A DNA stretch of 64,000 bases from Protopterus annectens. Lineage: Eukaryota > Chordata > Ceratodontiformes > Protopteridae. The notes under the pieces are model-generated. The model was given only the letters and a program-made list of their open reading frames with translations. It had not been told where the DNA came from and did no database searches. Where the stretch lies: assembly GCF_019279795.1 (NCBI RefSeq), contig NC_056734.1, positions 2,671,565 to 2,735,564 on the forward strand. The letters are read 5' to 3'. This document shows positions 32,390-43,099 of this stretch, in pieces. Each line of letters begins with the position of its first letter. Position 1 is the first letter of the stretch. Both the position numbers and the translations under genes were made by a program.

Positions 32390-32840
32390 GGACTGATGTG
32401 TATATCTTAAGTAAGAGTTAGAGGAACATCTGCCTAGTCTCTTTAGAACTTCAGTAGACTGACCTAAGGAAGCTAAGTCAGACACTCAGCTAATTCTGAA
32501 TGAGTGGGATGTGTGCGGGTTGAGACAAATTCCTAAATTAATAATTCTCATCTGAGCTGGTTGGAAAGATCAGTGCTGGTAGTTTTGCAGGCTTTCTTGG
32601 CAATAAAGATTATATTGTTGACGTTTGGATGTGGACTTAATTCCATAAATGATCTGCCCCAAGATACCAGACATGTAAGAGGGTCAGTGCTTCTCTGCGG
32701 AGAAATCTGGTGACTGCAGCCTAGCTGGTCTGTTTTTAATCTGGGAATCCAAATTAAAACTGCCTCCTGTGTAAAAATTACATCTACCCACTCCAGCCTT
32801 CCAATCAATTCACTAATTCTAAAAGCACCAAAGTATAACC
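32390..32840 (-). pseudogene. Tyrosine recombinase (YR) of the Ngaro-like element
   Basis: The upstream part (32808-32700) reads FTQEAVLIWIPRLKTDQLG, the conserved beta-strand with the LKTDQ block. Downstream, 32506-32489 encodes HSFRIS, the H-x-x-R signature. 32434-32402 encodes GRCSSNSYLRYTHQ, which contains the GRW.S..Y..Y block with the nucleophilic Tyr region. These residues (Arg, His-x-x-Arg, Tyr) define tyrosine recombinases, which integrate DIRS/Ngaro elements without target duplication. One stop lies in the last block and a frameshift separates the two halves. RNase H lies upstream, across the L1-like insert, and the hydrolase downstream. Confidence 0.8.
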
Positions 32841-33519
32841 AAGAGAATAAGGTGGCCCATTTTCCTCAGGTAGACAGCAAATATAGGAGATGTGATGGGA
32901 AAGAAAGAGGTATCTGGGAACATATTTTGCGGAAGTGTAATAAGTTGTCAGACTTGAAAGATTCCCTGCAGACTGCTCTGCCAGAGAAACTGGGTGAGCA
33001 AATTGGTGTAACTAAGGAACTGTTTATTTTGAGCTATGATACAGATTTGGAATTGCCTAGACATAGTAAGTCCTTCCTGAGACTAATTATAGTGGCTGCC
33101 CAAAAAGAAATTACTACAAAATGGAAATCAAACTCTAAACCAACTTTACTAGAAGTAGTAAATATAGTAACGGAGATAAAACAACTGGAATTGGGATCTT
33201 TAGAAAAGAGTAGGAGCAAATTACATCGGAAAAAATGGGAATTGTGGGAACAGTACACGCAAAAGAGGAATGAGGTTTAAAAGAAGGCAGGATATGAATG
33301 AACTAGGTAATGTTTGACTGACAATGACTGGATATATTATAAGTCATGTATAATGTTCGCAACTACAGTTATGTTGATATGGTTTGTGCTATATGTTTGC
33401 AACTAAAATTATGTCAATATGGTTTGTTTTCATTTATATAAATGTATGATTGCTTATGTCATATGTGATAATTTAATAAAGATGTTTCTTGTTTAAAAAA
33501 AAGAGAATAAAGTGACCCA
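32841..33519 (+). mobile_element. 5'-truncated L1/Tx1-like LINE with 19-bp target-site duplication
   Basis: The insert 32860-33500 is flanked by aagagaataaggtggccca (32841-32859) and aagagaataaagtgaccca (33501-33519), 17 of 19 identical. It encodes only the C terminus of ORF2 (to a TAA at 33278-33280), including a Cys/His block CDGKERGIWEHILRKC and the WKSNSKPTL...EQL-type tail with LWEQY near the end. A short 3' UTR follows, with aataaa at 33475 and an A-rich end. It cuts the Ngaro-like element between RNase H and recombinase. The long duplication and truncation are typical of L1-type target-primed integration. Confidence 0.85.
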
Positions 33520-35132
33520 GACACAATAATTGCAATATGAGTAGGATAAAGAATGTACACTATGCAAAATAGATTTCAATAATGCTGAACCTATGATACG
33601 CCTTTTGTTGTGGCTGAAACTCTTCTCCATGGCCCATCTTTCGATCACACTGGCCAATGTCCAATTGAATAGTGCATCAGCTGATTTATTTTTAGATCTA
33701 TTAATATGTTCTGCAGTGAAAGACATGTTGGTCTTCTAGGGAAGGAGAACTAATAGCCTTAAAACGGAGTTGACCCAGAAATTTTTGGAAGCTCTTTTAG
33801 TGCGCATCTCAATTACCACTTTGTTGTCTGATCTGAATATTAAATACTTGTTCTTAAGTTGATCGTGTCCTAACTGAACTGAAAGCCATATTGGAAAAAA
33901 TCTCTAAAAATTTGATGTCGCTGCTCTTTTGATAGGACCATTTTTTTGACCATGCCTCTAAAAAACAGTTTCCATTGAAATAACCTCCCATGTCAAATAT
34001 ACCAGAAGCATCACTGAACAATTGAAGGTTTTCATTTTATGACCAGTTCTCTTGCCAGGAGGGTGAACAGTTGTAATCCAGGAGGAAACTGGGCCACAAT
34101 CTGAGATCTTCTCTAACTCTCCAGTTGCTCCTGACCTTGTGGTGTTTCTTGTGATCCCTACATAAAAGTTCAGCTATTGACCTGATGAACATTGTTGTTG
34201 GTGCTATGGCTTGGTATGCACAGTTAAGGAGACCCAACAGCTCCATGCCTTGTCTAGTGGTTACCCTTTTAGACATCAAGAAGTTGTTTACCTCATTAGT
34301 GATTTTGTTACCCTTTTCTTTTGTTTTGTTAAGTGAAAACAACCTTGCGTAGTGCTGATTTCAAAACTCAAAAATTATAAAGCTTTGGGTGGTCCTTTTA
34401 ATTTAACTCCAGCTATGGGCACACTTAATGAGTTACATAACACAATGAAAGCCTGGAGACCTTTCCTGGTTTGTGTTTCACCATCTCCCATGATTAAAAG
34501 ATCACTGAGGTATTGAACCCTGAGGAAAATTGCATTCAGCTGCTTCAAGCATCAGAGAATAATCTTACTGGAACAGCTGAACACTGAGTAAGCTACCAAG
34601 CACCCTAAGTGCATAGCCGTGTTAAAAAAGTACATGCCATTTAATTCCATGCCTAGTATGTGCCATTCTTGAGGTGGATGGGTAGAAGATGAAAAGTGGA
34701 TTGACACTTTTTACAACCCATGGATCTTTAATTCCTTTTATGATGGCTACTGCATTGTCAAGCAATGAGTAAAGAACTCTGAAATCTTTTTTATCTATAT
34801 CATTATTGACTAATACTCCTCCTTGCTATGATAAATGATGTATTAAATTGTTATCACCTGATTTCTTCTTGGGAACCAGACTTAAGGGGGAAATAATGAA
34901 TGTGTCAAATGGCGGGTGCCAGAAATGGTCCCTTAATGCATCCTTGGTGGATTTTCTTTCCATTTACTAATGTTAAGCTTTTGTATTGTGAATGTAAGTT
35001 TTGAGTGATGTATCTTATGGAGAAACCAATGGTAAAGCCTTGAGTAATAAAATTAGCAACTGCTTCATCTGGGTACTCCTTTTGGAGTTCCTCGAGGACT
35101 GCTTTTTTAATGATAGAATGGTTCCATGCTGG
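33520..35132 (-). pseudogene. Reverse transcriptase/RNase H of the Ngaro-like element
   Basis: From 35132 downward the minus strand reads YPDEAVANFITQGFTIGFSI, ISPLSLVPKK, LVNNDI and LYSLLDNAVAIIKGI (RT motifs 1-A). Then comes YLSDLLIMGDG at ~34505, where the catalytic YxDD reads YLSD. VTTRQGMELLGLLNCAYQAI and WRVREDLRLW (34300-34100), the DIRS/Ngaro connection segment, follow. An RNase H end, HINRSKNKSADALFNW, lies at ~33700 (usual ADxLSR). The order and wording match tyrosine-recombinase retroelements. The first catalytic Asp of motif C is replaced by Ser, and stops are frequent, so it is inactive. Confidence 0.8.
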
Positions 35133-35195
35133 TTCATAGTTAAGTACTAGGCTAGCTGCCCTGTGGGCCATTTTAAGCCTAGCCAATTTCCCCCC
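35133..35195 (-). repeat. Fragment of tRNA-SINE family (3' body) inside the Ngaro-like element
   Basis: ttcatagttaagtactaggctagctgcc...tttaagcctagccaatt matches 51955-52015. It sits at the start of the RT frame, so the first residues of that frame (ARLKMAHRAASLVLN) come from the SINE. Confidence 0.65.
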
Positions 35196-36260
35196 TTTGA
35201 GCTTAAAATAACCTATCCTATTTGGTTATAGATCGGTCTTACCATCCCATGTTTGATAATTATATATTATCCCTAATGAGAATAACTAGGATCATACCAT
35301 AGATAATATAAGGGAACCCATGCATGGGATAAAACATTTATAAGCTGCCTCTCTCCATTAGTAGTACAGGAGGCAGCCCTGGGGTAAATGTTCTATTTCC
35401 CATCCATAGATCAAAATTGTGCTTGAATATGGACAGGAATGAACTTTGTCTTATGTGGATGGGAAGTCTGTTCCACAGTGGTGGTATCCTCTGTGAGATA
35501 CATCTGTCCCCCATAACATTCTGTTGATGTTGTAGAAGAGGTTTAGATCCCTAGACTAAGTATTTATAATGCCATTTGACTTGCTGATGTGCAGTAAATC
35601 CATTAGTAATAATGGTTTATCTAAATCTTCAAATATTGCAGGCTTTGTTGGAGCCACAAAAATATATTTTGCCTCTGTCTTGAGCTGATTATGAATTGAA
35701 CTGAGTTCTGTTTTAAAACTGAGTTGAATTTTGGGAGCCTTTGGGATCTTTATGCTAACATTTTATGGCTCGACAACCTCCCAAATATTTAAATGTGAGG
35801 GAATCTGCATGCAGGCCATCTGCAGTTGCCAAGGCTGAAGGCCCAATAAGATTTGCCTTTGGTGGGCAAGTCTTTCTGTTGTTGGTTGGATTCACCTAGT
35901 TTTTTGTCCAACATTACACTGAGCCATGTGTAAGCATGTCAGGTCTCCCAGTCTTTTTCTTTTAGTTTTCTGAACTTTTAGTCATAGCAGTACCCACTTT
36001 TAAGACATAGGCCTCTTTACAATAAGGAAATAGCATGGCAAGTGAGGTAACCACCAAGGATTCTATAACTACCGCACCCAATTGTCCGAAAACTTTATCT
36101 TTAGATTTTTTGATTGTCATCTACCCAGAGCTGCAAGGGCTTCTATAAGATCTTTGATAACCTTAAGCTCAGTATCAATGATTCTCTGAATTCCTTCAGC
36201 ATCTAGGATATCAAAAATAGCTGTGAAATCACCTTTTCAAATCCTTTCCTTTCTTTTCTT
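35196..36260. other. No clear feature (about 1 kb); possible diverged SINE/LINE tail and gag
   Basis: A stretch at 35400-35540 (gggaagtctgttccacag) looks like the 3' tail of a LINE-mobilised repeat, but I cannot name it. The remainder may be gag of the Ngaro-like element. Confidence 0.3.
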
Positions 36261-36925
36261 TTACCACTTGTGATATATGTGCAGTAATATCTGAACCCTG
36301 CGGTTTATGCTCAAGGCGACTGTCCATGTTGTGTTACTGTTGTTATGATCTAGTGCTGCTGAATTTGTCCATTTGTCTGAGGTCACTGTTGGTAGTAATG
36401 GAAGGGATGGAGTATGCAAAGTATCTGTGGGTGACATGCTGGGCACAGGATGTCTCTCATCATTAGAAGACCTTTGATCTATTGAATTGTTATTGTTTCT
36501 GCTTACTCTTTGAGATAATCTCACCCTGCCTTCTTCATTAAGCGCTTCAATAAAAGCCTCTAAGTATTCATCTATTTGCTCTGAATAATCTTCCCTTGAT
36601 TAACAGACACTACTAATGCCGTCATACCTGCTGAAACATGCTGAGAATTGTTCTTGGGATCCTGAACTGTTGTCTCCTTCCTGCTGTTCCTTCTTGGCCT
36701 TTTGGGAGCTGGACCTTATTTGGCATTGTCTAACTTGGTGACTTGAACTAACAATCTCTTAATATTCCCCTGCAATGATTCTGCAGTTTGATCATTTTCT
36801 TCCACTGAAAACTCCTCAAAGAACAGTCTGGCTTCTTCTGAAGTTTGGTTCCATCTTTCTTTAAGACCCTGCATTAAAGCCACGATGAAGATCCTAAAAA
36901 GAAAATAAGTATTAATAAAGTACAA
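36261..36925 (-). pseudogene. Possible gag region of the Ngaro-like element
   Basis: The minus-strand frames 36925-36716 (LKERWNQTSEEARLFFEEFS...LLVQVTKLDNAK, heptad-like) and 36524-36261 (Asn/Ser/Pro-rich) lie where a gag ORF would be expected upstream of RT. I recognise no defining motif. The call rests on position, composition and predicted coiled coil only. Confidence 0.35.
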
Positions 36926-37154
36926 TGGTGTTTTCCAAAGTAAAACTAAGCTAACCTGATTGCCATCTTACATGGATTAATATAAAACAATAATCTCTTT
37001 TTTTTTAAACTTGGGATAGCTGGCTGTTGGAATGAATTGGTTAAAGAGGAGATGGGGTGTGGCTTAGTGGCATTGTGTAATTGTTGATTTGGTGTTTGGT
37101 GCGTGTTGGTTGTGTATTGAGGAGTGTGTCTTTTTCTTTTTCTTTTTTATCAAG

Positions 37155-37496
37155 ATGGCGATGCCCACTGTGGCTGCAACTGCTCCAGCTCTTCAGGAAA
37201 ATGTGCAGTATGTGTTTAATTTTATGTCTAAATTAAAGGAAATAACAGGATCAGATGAAAATACAGATGTAAAACTAAATTACAGCAGAGGTACTCTGCT
37301 ACAACGTCAACTATTAAGCTATCCATGTGAAAGGCTTGTTAAGTTACTGTCTGCAGGGCCTGTGAGGCCTATAACACACTACAAACTCTGCGAGTTAGGG
37401 ATCATGTTCATACATGGTACAAATTCCTATGTGCTATGTCCAAACAGAGTCAACTTTTACCAGTTACAGAAGGAGGAGAAAATGAAAGAGATGTGA
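37155..37496 (+). pseudogene. Open frame at the 5' end of the L2-like LINE
   Basis: ATG at 37155 begins a ~113-codon frame (MAMPTVAATAPALQENVQYV) that ends at 37494-37496. It precedes the endonuclease frame by only ~45 bp and shares its strand, so it is probably the N-terminal part of the LINE ORF or a separate ORF1. No domain is recognised. Confidence 0.45.
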
Positions 37497-37539
37497 AAGA
37501 TCACAAAAACGCAGATCCCTGGCCGGAATCACTGCTAGA

Positions 37540-38400
37540 TTGAAAGCTAACCCCTACAGGCTTGCACTTCCATCTATTTTACTGGCAAGCGTTCACTCCT
37601 TAGAAAATAAAATGGACTACGCAAGACTAGAGCTGACTACTCATAGCAAGGTGAGAAACTGTTGCACGCTCATCTTCACAGAGACATGGCTGAATTCCAG
37701 CATTAATAATAGTGCAGTTTATGTGGAGGAGATATCATTATTTCGAGCAGACATATCCCAGACTCACAATGGAAAATGTTGGGGAGGAGTAGTCTGTATT
37801 TATGTCAACAATAACTAGTGTTCCAACTGCAAGATGGTCTCCGCTCACTGCTCTGAAAATATAAACCATTCTACTTGACTAGGGAATTTAATGGGGTTAG
37901 TATCACAGTTGTATACATTCCACCCAAAATGAAGCGCTGGCAACATTATACCAGCTGATCAGTGAAATGCAAAACCAGAATCCGGACCATGTTTACATAA
38001 TAGCGAGAGACTTCAATTAGACCAGTCTGAAGTCAGTTTTACCACATTACTATTAGCACATGGATTTTTCAACTAGAGGTGAGAACATATTGGATAACGT
38101 CTATCCCAATGTCAAACTAACATTTAAGGCAGTGCCTCACCCACACCTGGGAAACTCAGACCGTCTCTCTATAATGCTAGTTCCAGCATACAGACCATTA
38201 TTAACCAGAGGGAAGCCATCCAAGAAACAATTAAGGATATGGCCAGAGGGAGCAGTTTGAGCACTCCAAGATTGTTCTGAAAGCACAGATTGGAACATGT
38301 TCAAAGAGGTGGCCACTGTAAAACAGCACATCAACCTAGGTGAGAACACAAGAGTCTGTGATGGGATATATATCAAAAGTGTATGGATGATGTGACAGTC
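37540..38400 (+). pseudogene. L2-like LINE AP endonuclease domain
   Basis: The frame at 37540 reads NPYRLALPSILLASVHSLEN, then TLIFTETWLNSSINNSAVYV (catalytic Glu block TETW) and GKCWGGVVCIYVNNN (GGGVC block). A stop at 37816-37818 breaks it. Pieces such as VYIPPK (37915), FNxTxLKSVLPH (~38015) and HLGNSDRLSIMLVPAYRP (38145-38200, the catalytic SDH block with His changed) continue it. This wording is familiar from vertebrate L2-type LINEs. The domain cuts target DNA in family members; here it is fragmented. Confidence 0.8.
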
Positions 38401-39355
38401 AATACATCACCATATGGGCCAACCAGAAACCCTGGCTTACAAGTGGGGAGTACATGCTTCTGAGAGCACACAATGCTGCCTTTCAGTTGGGGATAAGGAT
38501 GCCCATAGGTTAGTCAGAGCAAATTTAAATAGGGTGTGAGAGATGCTAAACATGCCTATGGACAGAAAATTCAGAGTCACTTCACTGACCTAAAAGACTC
38601 CAGGCATCTGTGGCAAAGAATTCAATTCATAACAGACTACAGGCCCTCATCTTCTCAGTGCGATGACAGCACTGAATTTCTCAACAAACTCAACATATAT
38701 TTTAGCCAGTTTGAGGAGGCGAACAACACAACAGCAATAAAAGTCTCTACCAGCCAGGATTTCAGAAGTAACCATGGAGTGCACCCTCCACTCACAATCC
38801 ACAGAGAAACACTGGAGAGGGTAGAAAGCACCAAGTTCTTAGGGGTACATATCGCGGAGGACTTGTCATGCTCCATAAACATAAATTCCATTGTCAAGCA
38901 GGTACAACAGCATCTCCATTTTCTGTGAAGAATGAGAAGAGCAAACCTTCCACCTCCTGTTCTCACAACCCTCTACAGGGGCGCCATAGAAAGCATCTTG
39001 TCAAACAGTCTTTCTTTATGGTATGGTATGGAAACTGCTCTGCTTCAGATCGGAAGTCTCTCCAAAGGGTGGTGAAAGCTGCCAAGAAAATTATTAGGAC
39101 TGCTCTTCCATCTATTCAGTATTTATACTTGTCTCATTGTCTCAGAAGAGCCATTAAAATAGTCAGGAATTCCACTCACCCCACCCACGGACTGTTTTCC
39201 TTCCTATCATCTGACAGGCACTATCTCAGTATGGGGTGTAAAACTGCCAGATTCGACAAGAGTTTCTTTCCACAGGCCATCAGACTACTCAACTCCTCTA
39301 ACAACATGCATGATGATGCCATCAGGGGTAGCAGATATCTATGTTGATGAGAACT
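38401..39355 (+). pseudogene. L2-like LINE reverse transcriptase with deleted catalytic core
   Basis: The frame 38536-38928 begins with the pre-RT segment (HLWQRIQFITDYRPSS, FLNKLNIYFSQFEEANNT). By ~38770 it has jumped to the post-catalytic region (HPPLTIHRETLERVESTKFL, GVHIAEDL). The thumb follows in a second frame: RRANLPPPVLTTLYRGAIES, WYGNCSASDRKSLQRVVKAA and SSDRHYLSMGCKTARFDKSF, ending with AIRLLNS. The fingers and palm, including YADD, are missing, so an internal deletion removed several hundred codons. The rest is only mildly broken. Confidence 0.85.
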
Positions 39356-39660
39356 CATATTTTTGTGCAATAACTCAAATGCTAGTCTCAAATCATATTT
39401 TGGTGCAATAAACCAACCGATGCAAGACTAGCCTTCTTGTGCAGTACTGATAACTGTTGGAATTCTGTGCAATGATGTACTGTTTTAGATTCATAAAATG
39501 TTTTGGGTATTATGTCTGTAATGGTCTGCTGTGATATAGTAATGTCTGTTGTAATGCTTCTTGTGATGTTTTGCACATTGAGTCCTGAGAAATGAAATTT
39601 TGTTCATTTTGCACTGTTGTGCGGTCTGAATAACAATAAAGTTCACTTTGACTATGACAT
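39356..39660 (+). repeat. 3' UTR and tail of the L2-like LINE
   Basis: T/G-rich tail sequence ending in tgtgcggtctgaataacaataaagttcac, close to the ..gaatgacaataaagttgattctg terminus typical of L2-type elements. The AATAAA-like acaataaag near 39635 lies just before the end. Confidence 0.7.
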
Positions 39661-39800
39661 TTCAACTTCTGTTTTTTTAATAACTATCTATGCAGCTATC
39701 CTGTCCTGTTGTGGTGGTGAGCTGTACCAGAGCTATTGCCACCATATATTCCTGGATATCTCATCTAACTTCCACACTTTTTATAAATACATATATACAT

Positions 39801-39806
<6 letters not shown>

Positions 39807-39858
<52 letters not shown>

Positions 39859-39868
39859 TATATATATA

Positions 39869-39903
<35 letters not shown>
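39807..39903. repeat. (TA)n microsatellite
   Basis: Near-pure TA run with a few interruptions. It begins a few bases after acatatatacatgcgc. Confidence 0.95.
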
Positions 39904-39905
<2 letters not shown>

Positions 39906-40106
39906 ATCTATCTCCCCTACTAAACACCAGCATTGCACACCTGCCTTACTCATCTCCCCCCCCCATCCCGCCCCTACTCGCCGTCTTCTCTCTTCCTACT
40001 CTCTCCCTCTCCCCCATCTGATCTTCTGGGGTGACGGTGGCTTGACTTACATTCGTTAATCTTCTAAAAATTAGTCTTTCCCTTTTCGTCTTCCTCAATA
40101 GTCGTG

Positions 40107-40216
<110 letters not shown>

Positions 40217-40235
40217 TATGTGTTAAGACAGTGTT

Positions 40236-40605
40236 GTGCCTGGGGACAATTAACTAACTTGAGTGGCATTAAATATCTTCTGAAGTCCCTTTGAATGTCA
40301 AATGACTGGAGAATGCGTTCTACTGGAGCCTCCTCTTTTGCCTTTGTCTGCTCCTTTTGTACCAAAGCAAGCCGAGGGGAGCCAGTCATCTCACTTGTGG
40401 TTGCCACTGTCCCATTTAATAGCCTCCATGCTTTTTTGGGGAGGATATATTTGTTTTGTTTTTGTTCTGGGTTTTTTTGGGGGGGAGGGGTAAAGACAAG
40501 ATGGTGAGTACAAACAGCTGTCCTTTCTGTGCTGCCGGACTGAGGGTTTCTCATAAAATGAAGTGTTTGGCTGCTGCCAAGGAAGCTTGTACCATCTGGC
40601 TTCAT
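40236..40605 (-). other. Open frame of unknown nature
   Basis: The minus strand stays open from 40605 through to the (TA)n run (~120 codons outside the repeat). The segment AWRLLNGTVATTSEMTGSPR...VERILQSFDIQRDF has a composition like real protein. I recognise no family, and there is no clear start, splice site or homologous neighbour. The plus strand is also partly open. It may be chance, a processed fragment or an unknown element. Confidence 0.2.
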
Positions 40606-41045
40606 CCTCTTAATTCAGTTTTTGTTTAAACAATGTGTTCCTTTCCCTGCCAAGGCTGATGCCCTAAAAGATGGTCCGGTTAGGAAAAACCTCCCTAGCT
40701 GCCCGTTTCCTCTGAATACTTTGCAGGTTTTTTTTCTAATTTTTTTTTTATACATGTTCTTCTTTTTTAGAACTAATTCGTGGGGGGGGGGTTGAACAAT
40801 CCAAAAGGTTCTGATGGTCCAAACAACCAACTGTCCCACTCAACCCACCTTCATTCCTGATCTTTTGAATTGACCAACTGGGTAGTATAGCAATGAGGAC
40901 CATATCTGGCAGACAGCCTTTGAAGGAGCAGTGTGACAGAAAAGTAACTAAGTAAAGCAACAACAGCCAGTCACCAAGGGTACACAACATAATACTTCAA
41001 AAAACACTTATTTAAATAAGCCAAATCTAATGTTTAGCTTCTTTG

Positions 41046-41048
<3 letters not shown>

Positions 41049-41091
<43 letters not shown>
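41049..41091. repeat. (TG)n microsatellite
   Basis: Pure TG run of about 43 bp followed by a G run. Confidence 0.97.
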
Positions 41092-41094
<3 letters not shown>

Positions 41095-43080
41095 GGGGTC
41101 TATATTATATGAACGAAAGTTCAATAATCACCAGAAAGCAGCACTGGCCCACTGTTGTAATACTGCCTGCCAAAGTGACTGTTGTTGAGAGGAAACCCCA
41201 GTTATGAGAAAGATTCCAGCCCTCCATTGCCTAGGAATGTAGCAAGGCAAACTGTCTTTCCCAAAGTTCACAAGATCTTTACAAATGAACAAGAATAAAT
41301 GATATAAATGCACAGCAGTAAACTAGACATATACATAGTTATTTGTTCAGCATTGCATTTACTCTAAACAAGTATAAATGACCTAATACATTTAAACAAT
41401 AACATTTCCCTAAGAAACAGAGCTAAAAGAAAGTAATTCTGATGATAATGATAATAATTATACTGTAATATATCCCTAAAAAAACAAATATTTACAGGTT
41501 TTCAAAATGATATCTGCAGTCAGGGAATGAGTTCCTGAATAACAAGCAAATAGCAGAGAAACAACTAGTCATGTAAGGATATAAACATATACAGTAGAGT
41601 ACTTGCAGATGTGGCTTAACCAGGATTCCTTTAACACTTGTATTTGTCTGCAACGTGAGATATTAGCAGTTTGCATTTTGTAGCAAAGCATTACATTTAC
41701 AAAAGGCTTTCCCTTTACTAACTAATGTGAATAGATGTCTTTACAATTGAAAACCCTTCTGACTTTTCATATAGTAACTGGAATTTCTAATAAAGACTTT
41801 ATTTCTAGTCAGAAAGCAATTCCTCTCATTCATCCAGTTAAAGATGAAGTTAGTGAGTAAAAAAATTAGCCTGAGCCTCCACTGGTATCTGCTTAGTTTT
41901 CTACAAGGCAACATGGTGATGCTGATAGTTATGGTCCAGATGTATAAATCTTATAATGCAATACTTGGTGATTAGTATTCAAAAGCATGACCAGTGACTG
42001 AATATTCAGTCATCACGCCCATTGTAAAGTGAGCATATCCCAATAGAAAGAAGTCTAGCCTCTGTGTGATATGCTAAGTCAAGCCATCTGCCGATCTTTT
42101 ATGAGGGGCAGAGCAAAATATGAGGAAAAATCATGACATTCTGCAAAACTCTGGGCAGTTGAAAGGCATAGTTACTGGTACTACAATCGAACATGCTGCT
42201 GTTCACTTTAACTCTGTCCGGACTTTAGCAGGACATCCCTTATTTTCCATATATTCTTCCCCTGTCCCTGACAAAAATATTACATTTTCTGTTAAATTAC
42301 TGATAATTCAGATAATGCCAGGCATTAACATTTTAGAAAAAAGAGAGAGGGAGAAAAAAAAATAAAAGAGAGAGAGGCAAACTGCTGTGGGTGTGGTCTC
42401 ATATTTGGTGCCTCCTTTGCACTGCACTAATGTACTGCAGGGGGATATATGTAATATATCAGTAAACAGTGAAGAATGGGGAATAACACTAAAATGCCAC
42501 AATGACGTTATTTAAGAAAGGCAAGCAATTTCTTTCTTACATAATGTCACTGTGTCATAGCAGTAACCCACAACTGGGTGTGGCTATCACAAGATTTACC
42601 CATATCTGGCTTTGTTTGATCATGTAGGCTTCACCCTTGTACTAAACCAAAAAAGCCATGGGTAATCTCTAAGATGCACACATTTAGTTGTAGGATATTG
42701 CTAACATATTGTATTCTCTGCAGTGTCAGGCACAGCTGTATTGTGTGAAGAATGTAGTGCTATAACAAGCAAAAGATACTCAAGTGCTGGCAGCAGGACA
42801 CTGAGTGTAATTGCTTATCTAGCTTCTAAGGATAAATCATGAGATATTCTATATGCCACTTTCATTTGGTTAAGGATTTTAACAATCTCATGTTCTCTGT
42901 ACTTGCTGAAGGTCAATGCTGGGCTCAGGGTAATTCCCATATACGTCCTGAGTGATGGTATAAGGAGTAGGAATGCTATGTGGATTCTTAGTTAGCAACA
43001 ATGTGGTATTAGCCAGTTTTTGTGTACCAAGTATCATAATTGTCGATTTGTTAGTGTTAATAGTCTATTTGTACATACAC
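41092..43080. other. No recognisable feature (about 2 kb)
   Basis: AT-rich sequence with only short open stretches. No terminal repeats, tandem structure or motifs noticed. Confidence 0.5.
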
Positions 43081-43099
43081 AGTTCCAGTCATCAGAAAT

